Positions 47,142 to 58,900 of a stretch of DNA of 64,000 nt are shown here, piece by piece. This DNA is from Circinella umbellata (taxonomy: Eukaryota > Mucoromycota > Mucoromycetes > Mucorales > Lichtheimiaceae). The notes below the pieces were generated by a model that saw nothing but the letters and a program-made list of their open reading frames with translations, ran no database searches and was not told the DNA's origin. Location: NCBI GenBank assembly GCA_025093555.1, contig JAIWNF010000070.1, forward strand, positions 124,001 to 188,000. The letters are read 5' to 3'. How positions within the stretch are numbered: position 1 is the stretch's first letter; every line of letters starts with the position of its first letter. The position numbers were made by a program, and so were the translations under genes.

Positions 47142-50100
47142 TTTATGTTTCTTTTTTTTAAAAAAAATGAGTTTGATATAGGTAAAAAAAAAAAAAGAGA
47201 GAGAAAAGAGAGAGAGGGAGAGAGATAGAGAAAGAGGGGAAAGTAAAAGAAAATAAAAGAAAGAAATTTGTTTCAATTAGTTCCATTTACACAAATGGCA
47301 AAAAAAGAAATAGAGTCCGGTCCCATCATCTATCCTTCTGACAAATCTTTCTTTAGCTCAGCCCTGATTCTTTTTTCTTTTTTGTAACGTTAGTATTCTA
47401 CAAGAATGTCGAGTCAAAAAAAAAAAAATAAGGGGGATATTAAACACACACACACTTCTTGAACTTTGTTCATATTTGATTAAAATATTTTTTTTGTTAT
47501 ATAATTTTAATAATGAAATATTTTTTCTATGTGTATCTTTGTGTGGGAAATAGTTAATTATGTGTAATATAAAACTTTAAAACAATTAAAACTGGCTTAT
47601 TACCTGATAAACATGAAATATATTGTTTTTGTTCCGTGTTTTACTTTTTAGCTTGGCTTTTACTTTAGAATAAAGAAGTTTATAAATAGAAGAATATCGT
47701 GGTGTCTATTTCTTGATTTTAAACCAAAAGTAGCATCCAACGCATGCTAAACATGTCCGCACGTGCATATTTTCATTTTAGCAAATTGTTCGTTTGCTGA
47801 GGCAGTGGGGGGTTTTCTGTAATTTCTGAGAACAATAGATTAAATTAATTACGACTAATAATAAGGATAAAATACATTTATTAGTATATCACTTATTATA
47901 AGCAATTACAGTAATATATAACTTTACTTTAATCAAAGTAAAAGGTCTTCAAGTTTACTTTGATATCCTTTATAAAGAGTTAATCATGTGATTATCTAAT
48001 TTTCAAGACTCGTTCAGGCTATACCGTTGGTTGTTTCAACAATACCATCATTCTATTCTGGTTTCAAAATCGTCACGATCATTTCATCTGAGTAGAATAT
48101 ATTATACTATGATAATTGGCGACAAAAATAAAAACCTTGATAATATTTATTGTTTGATACACTTATCTTTGAGAAACATCATCAACAGTAACAGCTACTT
48201 TTTTCAATGCTAAAATTTGACTGATGAGAGTTTTTATATAAGATTCACATTACTCCCCGTCGGATTAATGTAGTTAAGTGTTCATATATAACCAGAGAGA
48301 TAGAGACTATTTGTTTATCCCAATGATTATCATTATTTTGCTGCGTGGGAAGTATTCTTCTAAAGTGATGTAAAAGTTCACGGAAACTAACGTGATCCTG
48401 TAAATAAATCAATCTTACGTACTTGATGTACTTTTGTTTGATAAATCATAGTGCTAGTAACAATAGAGAGATTATTTATATTCTAATAGTACGTAGTCAT
48501 AAAGACTATGCAATTCTCCTGATGATGCACGTGCTAATTATAATGTGATAGATGCTTGAAAATAATGCTTTTTTAGTATTGGAGATGACTTTAATGTTTT
48601 CATCATTGACACAATGATTTCAGAAGGAAAAGAAACTTATGCTCCATGATCATTTTTATTTTTATTGTTATCCTGCTGATAATAAATATCAACATACGCA
48701 CTCTCTGAATAAAATTTAAGAGCAACCAGGATAGCTCATAATCTTCCCACTCCTCACATATTATTCTCTCTTGTTTGTAATCATTCCAACAGTATTAATA
48801 AGAGTAGATAGTCGTACTTGTAGTCTTCATTATTTAATACATAGAAATTATTTTGATAAGGAACATGTAATATATAATGACGGTAATAGATAGTCACCAG
48901 AAACCACTTCATTGAATTGGAAGTTATTTGATATTTTGATTTTCATAGAAGCGTTGAATATCATTGAGTATCGAAGGGAGAGAGTTAGTAAAAAATAAAT
49001 GATATATTAAATGATACATCCATACGTACATGGACAAAGAATGTCAACTTATTCCATAGCAGAATGAGTAATGTAGCATGGCGAACAGAGGGATAAAAAA
49101 TTAACCGTAATTTCATTGTTGGTAATCTCAATAATGCGTGTTTTTAAAGACGATATATATTCCTTTAGCAATAGATGAATAGGTGTAAATGATGAGGAAG
49201 AATCATTGTCGTTGTTGATTTTATCATATTTTACTACGAAGGCATCATATCAAAATAGTCCAAAATATGTATACGTCAAAAGTTTTGTTTTTGAATGAAT
49301 TATAGATTAGCATCGTTATAGGATGCTGCGCCTGACCCGTAATCAATATAAATTCGCTTAAAAAGACCTTTATTTGATATATTAGAATATATAATTGATA
49401 TAGTTATAATGATAAAAAAAATACTCACCAGTGTTACTAACTGGTCAAACTTATACAGATAATTGAAAATATAAAATAAAGAAAAAGGGTAAAGATATAA
49501 CAATTTGTAGCTAAGCTACACATATAGAGAAATACAATTGTCCTGTATGGCAACTTATTGCGCTTCTGGTAAAATATAATTAGGTCACGCCTGTACGTAA
49601 TAGGACTTTTGCTGCTCCTATAGTAGTTTTCGATAGTGAAGCGTATATTGTCGTAACAAAGAGCTTCGGTATATAAAGGTCGAAAAAATAGCTGTGTAAT
49701 ACAGTCCCAAACCCTCACAATTCAGTACTCATAACTTTTTTATTATACAAAAAGTTAATTTTACTGGCCTTGTACCAGCTAAATCCCCAGTATTTATAAC
49801 TCGACTTCAGTATTCCTTCGTCGTTACCTTCCATTTTTGGTAACTTTTTGAAGCTTTTGAGCCCGTTGATTGGCGGACTTCTTCAATTTCTTACCAAAAA
49901 AAATAAATCGAGTTCTCATACTGTATGTGTATTATTTAATCTTGTACTTTGACTCTCCCCACTCCATTTTTCTTTTCTTTTCTCTACTTTATTTTATCTA
50001 CGAGAATAGTAAGCTTTATACTTATTATATATATTATAGCTTATCTCTTTATTTAACAGTTATATCAATAGATAGCCAATAGTTTTACATATTTAAAGTC

Positions 50101-50577
50101 AACGTACATCATCACTAACTTGGATTGACTGAACGGACAATACGATTAAAATTTTTGGTTTTTATTTTACGTCTCTAGTGAACATTGCGTCCTTGGCGGA
50201 CATTTTTGTTCGAGACAGATATAGAAAGTTAAAAAGAAATGAAAACTCTGTATGTGGAAGCAGGGAAAAGGAAGGGAGAACGGACAATACAGTTTTTTTC
50301 CAAATTATTTGCTCGGCTGAAATAATTTTGCGTTGTCTGGGGAATCAATTTGCGTTAGTAATTTTCCGCCAATAATTTTGCGTTCCTGTTTTTGCGCCAA
50401 AATTTTTGCGTCAAAGTATTTTCGTCTAAGTGTTTGCGTCTAAGTGTTTGCGTCTAAGTGTTTGCGTCTAAGTACAGCGTTGGAAATTGAATTTGGCCAC
50501 CCAAACTTAAAATGAGCTATGATATTGAAAATGGGCCACATTTTTCAAATTGAGCTGTCTGAGGGAAATTGAGTTAC
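47142..50577. other. Gene-poor region with a GCGTCTAAGTGTTT tandem repeat
   Basis: About 3.4 kb without a supported gene. The first few hundred bases are the GA-rich leader and promoter of the bZIP gene. At about 50370-50475 the word TTTTGCG recurs and a 14-base unit, GTCTAAGTGTTTGC, is repeated four times. Short phrases ending in TGAGCT or TGAGTT with intervals of about 25 bases run from 50500 to 50600. Small open frames (48031-48213, 49437-49718) look random. Confidence 0.45.
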
Positions 50578-50729
50578 GAAACCTTGAAGTTGAGCCATGC
50601 CATCCAAATCTAGGCGTAACCAGAGCAACAACGGTATGATGACGCTTACATACATAATTTTTTGTCGCAGAAGTCAAAATGGAAATCATCCATTATTGGC
50701 TACCAACAGAAAGTAAAATAGTGATTATC
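50578..50729 (+). repeat. Inverted repeat, left copy
   Basis: About 150 bases starting GAAACCTTGAAGTTGAGCC, including TCTAGGCGTAACCAGAGCAA and GGAAATCATCCATTAT, recur in reverse orientation at 55768-55902 with moderate divergence and small gaps. The pair is 5 kb apart and encloses a multi-exon gene plus LINE and repeat debris. Confidence 0.75.
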
Positions 50730-51106
50730 AAGCGAGAAAAAAAAATAGAAGACATGGATTATCTTTTATTGAAAATGCTTATTTATAATCTTGAATATTA
50801 GGTTATGAGTACTTTGTGATGATATCAAACAGTTGTTTTTGTGAATCTTTTCAATATATTCATGTGAAGAAAATAAAAAAATGTAATGAGACTAACGATG
50901 ATGATAAAAAATGACGAGGAAATGACAACGATGAGGAAATGAATAGTAAAAATGATAAGGTATTTATGATGACAGTAGAACAATCATAGACGATCAAAGA
51001 AAATGGGTAATAATGAAAATGATGCACAGAACTTCATTTAGTGGAGTGTATTGGATGTGTAAAAATAAAGTGGATTAGCGGTGAAGGAAATGAATGCTGA
51101 AAGAAA

Positions 51107-53102
51107 CTAATATGTATCTTTACGTGATTTTTTGGAAGAATCAGAGGCGTTCGAAGAATGAGCTTGGTTACCAGTATTCGGAGTAAATGATGGGGGAAGT
51201 AGACTTGGCATACCACCTGCTGACGGCGGGACTCGGGTTTGACAGCACAAAGCATAAGTGTCATCGATAATGGCTTTTCCGTACGAAGCTAGTTCAAGCA
51301 ATGACACCATTTTCAAGGCATAGCCATCACTGTTTGTTGGATACTCGAGTTCATCTGTTCGTCGAATTCTTACAATATGGCCACCGGGAACATCTGCATC
51401 TATTAAACGAACAGCATTACCTATTGTATTTGATTTGTTTTAGCACACATATTCTCATCAGTCTTGTACTATTATTATTATTATTATTGTTATTATTATT
51501 ATTTTGCATACATACCATTTATGTTGTAACCAATGACATGTGCCTTATGTAAGAGTGAAGGGCGATGGCTCACGATTTCAGTCAACATATCCTTGAAAAC
51601 AATTGGGAGTTTTAACATAGAATCTTCAAATTCTTTTGTATTATCCTTCCTAGAACCTGTCTCCAATCCACCCAATTCAATACCGTCGCCAATATAAATT
51701 GTATCGAGCCTTCTGCCAATCTTTTCACGTTCAATCACATCAGCAGCAGAAAGTTTGCGTTTTGAATTTAAGGTTTTGGCATGAGTGGTACTTGTTTTTT
51801 CCTTTCTTTAAATAATAAAATGAAAATGAAAATTTTATCAACGCTGAGTATTCAAAGATTCTTTGCTTTTGACCAGCTTCATCCAAATTAAACTTTACAC
51901 TCACCCCAATGCTTCAATGCCCGAATTACGGTAAATCGTATTCAAAAAGTTCCACAGATAATATAGTTTATCACTTTCCAACATATTTTGAGTAGATGTA
52001 TACGCACCAGGAATAAAAAAAGGTGCCGTTTGCACCAACGTCTGAAAAAGCCACGTAAGCAAAGGTTGCTCAATGGGATGATGATCAATGAGTCTTCCAA
52101 AATTATAAGCGTCCAAAGCAGATTTCTATATACATATTATCATAACGATAACCGAAATAAATTTAGAATATTAAAATTTACAAGTAGTGTTACCGTTGGC
52201 ATACACAAACTTACCAACTTTTCAATTTGCTCAAACTTGGGTTTGAGTTCGTCGGGTATGTGTCGAAGGATAGGCTGGCCACTACTCTTGATTTCCTCCA
52301 GCTCTTCCTTACTAAAATAATCGACCCAATTCAAATCATTCGTGTCAAGAATGAATGATAAACTAGGACTGAAGATGAATTAGTGACTCATTTCGTTTTT
52401 TCTTTTTCTTTTTTTTTTTTTTATTTCCTATGAACAATACTTACTGGATGTAGCTAAGAGTGGCAACGAATTCACGCATTTTTCTTTCGACTGACCATGG
52501 TGCCTTTTTTTCGAGTGTAGCTTGTCGTTTGGTTGCCTCAAGCACCCAGCATGTGTTTTCATCTTGTATCAATGTATCATACACTTCTAATACCTTGTCG
52601 CGGTCAGTGGTCGAAAGCTTGGTTTTCAAAGTTGAACAAGTAGAAGAAGAGGATGCTACTGGTGACGGAGTTGATGGTTTTACTGGTGCTGATGTGTTAC
52701 CTTGGCGTTCATTATGAAGCTTGTTTTCAATACGTTTCCATGTTGGCTTCGCGTTATCCTAACCATATTATGCAAATAGTGTTAGTAGTGTATTATTCGC
52801 CCAATATTATCTTGTCATCAATCTTTTGCATTTACCAGTTGTATTTCAAGATCGTTGGCACAACTTTGAATGTCCTTGATCCATGTTGCCTTATAATCAA
52901 AATTCAAACCGAAAATAAGACTGCTTTGAACGATTTCAGTTTCCATGGCATCTATAACAGACTGAAACAGAACTGGCCCATTTTCTTTCATACATCTCAA
53001 TTGAGAACATATCGCTGTTATATATTAGCCCTTATTCTTTTTAATATTTCATCAAAGAAGCAGCATTATATTACCTTCGTATCTTTTACTTTTATCTGAC
53101 AT
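51107..53102 (-). CDS. Multi-exon protein with a possible PD-(D/E)XK nuclease-like motif
   Basis: Seven exons: 53075-53102, 52836-53014, 52445-52758, 52215-52368, 51905-52125, 51516-51805, 51107-51420; exactly 500 codons with stop. Residues 1-250 are helical with a proline/serine linker; the C-terminal half contains GRRLDTIYIGDGIELGGLET followed by K and a helix KLPIVFKDMLTEI. The spacing D...E-x-G-x-x-E-x-G...K resembles a family of PD-(D/E)XK-fold proteins that is expanded in Mucoromycota genomes, as far as I remember it; this is a weak assignment. The tail after TYALCCQTRVPP is serine/proline-rich and probably disordered. The gene is intact and lies inside a pair of inverted repeats, so it may be cargo of, or domesticated from, a mobile element. 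Confidence 0.7.
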
Positions 53103-54084
53103 GTTTGACGCGGGATGATTGTACAAGGAATACTTTAGCAGCAGGAATAGTATTAAACAAAAGTTGCTACGCAACATGTCGCTCAAATTCCTGAAAAAAA
53201 AAATCAACTCCGCCATAGCGTGCTTGCACTGGAACAGCATCGACCATAATGTCATATAAACCTAAAAAAAACCTGTCATATAAAAATAAGTATGTAAATA
53301 TACAAGACGGGTTGTTGTTATTTTTTTTATTGAAGAGGCAGAGAAAGATAAAAGAAAAATAGGGAAAGTTAAACTCTACCGTTACTGCCAAAAGATACCT
53401 TGACCATAAAAAATAATACATGAATATAGCCAAGATTCCACTGGTGAATGATATAAGGAATACAATGAATCAAAAAGAACTTAAATTCAAGAGCACAAAA
53501 CAAATTGTTGTTAAATATGTAAAGCAGTAATTAGAGATCTGTGTTGGTTTTTGGGTAATAAACAAATATATGATAGATAACCCAACAAAAAAAGATGGTG
53601 TGAGCCATACGCATGAAAAACATATCACTGCTGGATCCACGTCCTATTTATTTTCACTAATGTAAAGTATCACCATAGTAACTGTCCAATCAAAATGGAC
53701 TTCACAACATTAATAATCATAATATAATAAGAATAAGAATAATCACGATATAAATTAATAACCTTAACATGTTAACATATTAACAATACTACTACCCATT
53801 GCCAATACTTCATAAACTATATAAACCCCTCTCTTTATTATAAATAAATCATTATCCTATTTTTAGGATCATTACATTCCATATCTATATTTTCTTTTTC
53901 AGTATTTTACAAGATGCACAGGATTTTTTTCGTCCTATTTCCAAATTAAGAATAGCGCACAGGATTTTACATAATCCACAGGATTTTTTTTATGGTGAAT
54001 ATTAGGGGCCTTAGAACCTCTCTTCATCATTTTGTACCGTTTTTAATTAGAATTTTGAGGGTAAAACCTCCATACAAAAAAAAA
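53103..54084. other. Intergenic with short CACAGGATTTT repeats
   Basis: No supported gene. CACAGGATTTT occurs three times between 53914 and 53990. A T-rich stretch sits around 53315-53330. The open frames at 53052-53433 (minus) are extensions of the first exon region and not separate genes. Confidence 0.4.
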
Positions 54085-54626
54085 AAAGAGCAAACATCTT
54101 GGTACATTATACAAAGCCTCTATTCCATAATAACTCAGATATTTTCAATCTCATAGCTTATACCTTAGCCTTAGCATACCCGACAAAACTTTTCAATGAA
54201 GATTTCCAGTACAGCACGTAACTATTGGTATAGGATTTTGCATACTAAATTATCATGTCGCAAAGTTCTACACCATTTACTACCACAAGAATTCTCATCA
54301 CCAACATGTCCAATTTGCTCACAAGAAATCGACGACAAACAACATTTTATCTTTGAATACAACAAGAAATGGCCAGTGTGGAACCGGTTTTACAAAACTT
54401 ACTTTTGATTCCTGTATCATATGATACCGTTAAAAAAGCCATTTTCAAACTATCTTTTTCTATTAATCCACCAAGATTGTCTAGTTCTATTATTTTTGCT
54501 AGTATTCTTGAACATATTTGGAAATCACATTGGAATTTTATTTTTAAAAACGTCCCATTTGTCATCCAAAATACCATTACCCATATCCATAGCCATTTAT
54601 TACAGATCTTAATCCCCGACCTGTAA
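54085..54626 (+). mobile_element. Broken LINE 3' fragment
   Basis: The frame 54196-54408 reads ISSTARNYWYRILHTKLSCR and then a zinc motif CPICSQEIDDKQHFIFEYN (C-x2-C-x8-H, with the last cysteine replaced by tyrosine), typical of the C-terminal region of fungal LINE polyproteins. After KKWPVW a frameshift moves the sense reading to the frame 54369-54626, which continues PVSYDTVKKAIFKLSFSINP to HIWKSHWNFIFKN and a stop. Both pieces are about the same age as judged by lost residues. No reverse transcriptase core, no clear poly(A) tail. Confidence 0.7.
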
Positions 54627-54738
54627 TTAAGTAAATAAAGGACTAAATCCTTTTTTATTCTATCGATTTTCTACAATAGTCCCTTCTGAAAATTTTTTTA
54701 CTTCAATCAGGATTTACGAAAGTACTAATACTGCACAT

Positions 54739-55032
54739 CAGATGGCCTTGGTGGTACCGTCCCAACAAGATGTTCCTCTCATGGGTGTGTATTATGACTT
54801 GCTTTCGGATGTCCGAGTAATGCACATCAGATGGCCTTGGTGGTACCGCCCCAACAAGATGTTCCTCTCATGGGTGTGTATTGCTAGTGTTGCAACTGCG
54901 ATTTACCAGATGGCCTTGGTGGTACCGTCCCAACAAGATGTCCCTCTCATGGGTAGCGCTTTTTTTCTTAACACATTGCGTTTGTCAGATGGCCTTGGTG
55001 GTACCGCCCCAACAAGATGTTCCTCTCATGGG
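54739..55032 (+). repeat. Four 47-bp direct repeats separated by unrelated 32-42 bp spacers
   Basis: Copies at 54739-54785, 54828-54874, 54907-54953 and 54986-55032 share CAGATGGCCTTGGTGGTACC and AACAAGATGTTCCTCTCATG with at most two differences (periods 89, 79, 79). The spacers are not alike except for a few bases after each repeat (GTGTATT in the first two, GCGCTTT in the last two). The repeats are far more GC-rich than the flanks. No family assignment; a subrepeat of a larger mobile element is the likeliest source. Confidence 0.85.
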
Positions 55033-55767
55033 CTGCGCTTTGTGTTCTTTTTTTTTTTTTTTTACCTTTGAAATAATAACAATTGTTTTTTATCGTTTCA
55101 TTGATCGAGTTGCTGTTTTTTCTATCAAGGGAAGTATGCAAAACTTTCATATTAACATTACACGACGTTTGTTTTTGATTAACTTACACTTCATCTAGAT
55201 GTACTTTATGTATCAAAGAAAAAAACATTTACTTACAAGCAGCCGTGTATAATGGATTGGTTTCAAGCCAGTGGTGTATGAGGAAGTTACGTCGATTGCA
55301 TGCACAAGTTGTACCAGGAAAAACTGATGAGTGTTCTGTTCGAGAAGGAGGGGGTCCAGTGATAGTGCCAGTGGCAGCAGCAACTGACGAAAAAACAAAC
55401 GAAGGAACCTTTCTTAATAAAATTAGTATCAAAGCATCCAGAGACTATCTTCCCCGATTATACACTTTTTTGTTACTGTTTACACATCCTATATACCTCA
55501 CTACCTGAAGTTCTGTACATCGTTTTCATTATTACCCATTTTCTATGATTGTCGATGATTGCTTTACTATTATCATATATACCCTATCATTTTTTTACCA
55601 TCATTTGTCTCATTTCATTCTCTTATTATTCCCGACATAAGTACATTAAAAATCAGCAAAAAACAATTGTTTGATATTATCACAAAGCACTGACACCTAA
55701 TACACAAGATTATAAATAAACATATTCAACAAAAGGGAATGTCCTCTATTTTTTTTTTTTTTGTTTG
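55033..55767. other. Unassigned stretch with a possible exon
   Basis: Between 55210 and 55430 both strands are open. On the minus strand the frame ...TTCACNRRNFLIHHWLETNP ends in a consensus donor (GCTT|GTAAGTAAAT), which would make it an exon of an otherwise unidentified gene; on the plus strand an 87-codon frame reads through the same bases. I cannot decide between them. The rest is AT-rich. Confidence 0.35.
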
Positions 55768-55902
55768 ATCACTATTTTACTATGTGTTGATAGTCCATAA
55801 TGGATGATTTCCATTTGACTTTTGGGACAAAAAATATGTGTGTAGCGTTGTTGCTCTGGTTACGCCTAGATTTTTCACGGGATGGCTCAACTTCAAGGTT
55901 TC
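55768..55902 (-). repeat. Inverted repeat, right copy, ending at the retrotransposon border
   Basis: Reverse-orientation copy of 50578-50729. Its homology stops at base 55902, immediately before the TGTAAT that opens the terminal sequence of the gypsy element. Confidence 0.75.
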
Positions 55903-58900
55903 TGTAATATAATAAATAGTATAAAAATAGAATAGACCAAACGGGAATTGAGAGTACTTTATATCAAATCAATTGTTCTTTATTTTATTCAATAAACTAC
56001 TTGTATTTATATTATTTCTATACTAAGAGTTGCTTGGCAATATTATATAATTTGTATGTTATGTTATGCTTGACAGCATTATGATTTACTTGGCTTGATG
56101 GTAATAAGAATTACTTGGCGTGTGGTATTAATTATTAATTCTTAGCTTGGAGCTGATGATGAGGATCATGTGATGTCGGAGTATTGCTTACATTATTCCC
56201 CTTCTCAAAAGTTGAGGCTGAGTACCATGGACGTAGGTTTTTTACGTTTGCTGTTGTTTCTTGTTTATGTCTTCCATTTTGTTTTTTAATAATTAACGAA
56301 GTTCCTTCAGCATTGTTTTTACCAATCACGACGTATGGACCTAACCAGCGCTCTTTTGGAAAAGTAGATTTACCCAGATTCTTTCTTACAACTTGTTGAC
56401 CAATGTGATGTTTGACTTCAACAGCACGATTTTTATCATAATATTTTTTCTGACGTGCTTGTGCTTGCTTCATGTTTTTTAATGCTTGTCCTTGAAGAAT
56501 CGGCAAATGACTATTTAAGTATTGGACCCAAGTTTCAGTTTCATATGTTTTTGTTGGTATGGTCATTTCGTCTGGCATCGGAATAGCTGGTCGTCGTCCA
56601 AAAAGTAATTCAAAGGGGGAATAGCCAGTGGAAGCCTGTTTGGCTGTATTATACGCGAAAGTGACAAACGGCAAATATTCGTCCCATTTACTTGGATTTT
56701 CTTCAACATAAGACGCTAACGAGACCTTTAAAGTTCTGTTCATCCTTTCCACCAACCCGTCCGCCTGCGGAAACTCTACCGAAGTTAAAGATCTTGCTAT
56801 ATTCAACCGTTGGCAAACAGCATTCATGGCTTCAGAAATAAAATTCGTTCCATTATCAGTGATCAAACGACGAGGAGTTGAATATTTGAGTACAACTTCA
56901 AACAACAGGATATTTGCAATATGGGTGGTGTCAAAACTTGGGAGTGCGGCAGTAATACACCATTTGGTTAAATATTCCATGATAACAAAAAGATACTTGT
57001 TTCCTTTTGTGCTAATAGGAAGGACAGCAATATCTGCAGCCCAAATTTCACCAGCATAATGCGGCAATATTGGTTTCATTGGTGCGGCATGCGATGTTGT
57101 ATTTATTTTATATCGTTGACATGGTTCACAGCATCTAACCCACTCCTTGACATCTTGGATCATATTGGGCCACCATGCTAATGTACTTGCTTTATCAAGA
57201 GTTTTCTCAATACCAAAGTGACCACCAGTAGGACCATTGTGTGAAGCTGATAAAATCATAGAAATCATGTTGCGAGGTAAAACTGGTTTGGCTGGTTGTT
57301 TGGGATCTTGAGAACGGAATAGAACTTCTTGATGCCACTTGAACGGCGGTTTCACTCCTTCTCGTAGTATCATTTGAATAAAAGGATCATCTTTTTGATG
57401 ACGACGGAAATTATTGGCAGACAAATCAAGCATGACTTGGTCATTTTGTTGGTGAATTCGACTTAAAGCATCAGCAGCAGCATTATCAATTCCCTTTCGA
57501 TGAACAATAGTGAATTGGTATGACTGAATAGCAAGTATCCAGCGGGCAAGGCGACCACGAGGCATTTTGATGGAAAGAATTGACTTGAGAGCGGCATGAT
57601 CAGTGTGAATTGTAAAGTTGGCGCCGTATAGATAAGGATAAAAGTAGTCAAGGGACCAAACGATAGCAAGGCATTCTTGTTCAGTTGTGTTATAATTTTT
57701 TTCGGGAGCAGTGAGTGAGCGGCTGGCGAATGCAACAGGACGGCCGTTTTGGACAAGCACAGCACCTAATCCAAAGGTACTGGCATCTGTATGTAAATCA
57801 TAAGGTAAATCGGGATCAGGAAAAGCAAGAGTTGGTAATTTCATAATAGCTTGACGTAATTTATCGAAAGCTAATTGGCATGAGGAATCCCATATGAACT
57901 TGGTATCTTTGCGAAGGAGACGATGAAGTGGATGTGCAGTTGATGACAAGTGGAGCAGAAAACGATGATAGAATGCACAAAAACCAAGGAATTTTTGTAC
58001 ATCGTGAACGGTTTTGGGAATAGGCCAATTTTTAATTACTTCAACTTTCTTTGGGTCAGGGCGTATACCAGCGGATCCAACGAGAAAACCTAGGAACTTG
58101 ACCTCGGAACGGAACCATTGACACTTAGCAGGAGCAATCTTCAGATTATAATCAGCAAGGCGGCGGAGGACTTGATCGAGATCTTTATAATGTTTTTCGG
58201 GAGATTTGCTGTATACGATAATGTCATCTAAATATACTAGAACATTTTTTAAACCTTGGAGCACACCAGTCATGAATCTCATGAAGGAACTTGGACCATT
58301 TGAGACACCAAAGGGCAAACAGAGAAATTCATAAAGGGCACCATCGGCAATGAAAGCGGTCTTGGCACGGTCATCGGGATGAACAGGAATATGATAATAG
58401 CCAGATTTTAAGTCGATGGTACTGAGGCAAGTGCTACCATGTAATTTATCATGCAAGGAGGTAATATTCGGCAAAGGAAACTTATCCTTGACTGTCACTT
58501 TGTTGAGGCCCCGATAGTCAATACAAAAACGAAAAGAACCATCTGGTTTCTGGATGAGGATAACAGGAGAACACCAGGGACTTTGTGATGGTTGGATGAT
58601 CTTTTTAGCGAGGAGTACTTGAACTTCTTCAGCAATTGTTTTATTTTCGGCAGGAGAACGGCGAAAATCACGAGAGACTACTGGAATAGCATCACCTGTA
58701 TCGATGCGGTGTTGAAAGGGTGAGTTAGTAATGGCTTGAGTAGGTGTAGTGGAGGTGAGGCTTGGGTATTGTTGAAGAATAGTGGCAACAACTTGTTCGT
58801 GGTTAGCATTGTTGCTGATGTGTGTGGCGAATTCTTTACTGATACTATTGGTTTTAGGACGTAGAATAATGTCTTCGGCAATTAACCAATCCATTCCAAG

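Noticed and set aside
53167..53433. Separate minus-strand gene ending in FERHVA
   Set aside because: Short frame with a random hydrophobic N-terminal part, upstream of a better-supported start at 53102.
54739..55032. CRISPR array
   Set aside because: Four repeats alternate with spacers, but this is intron-rich fungal DNA, the repeats are long (47 bases), and no cas-like gene is near; kept only as an unexplained repeat.
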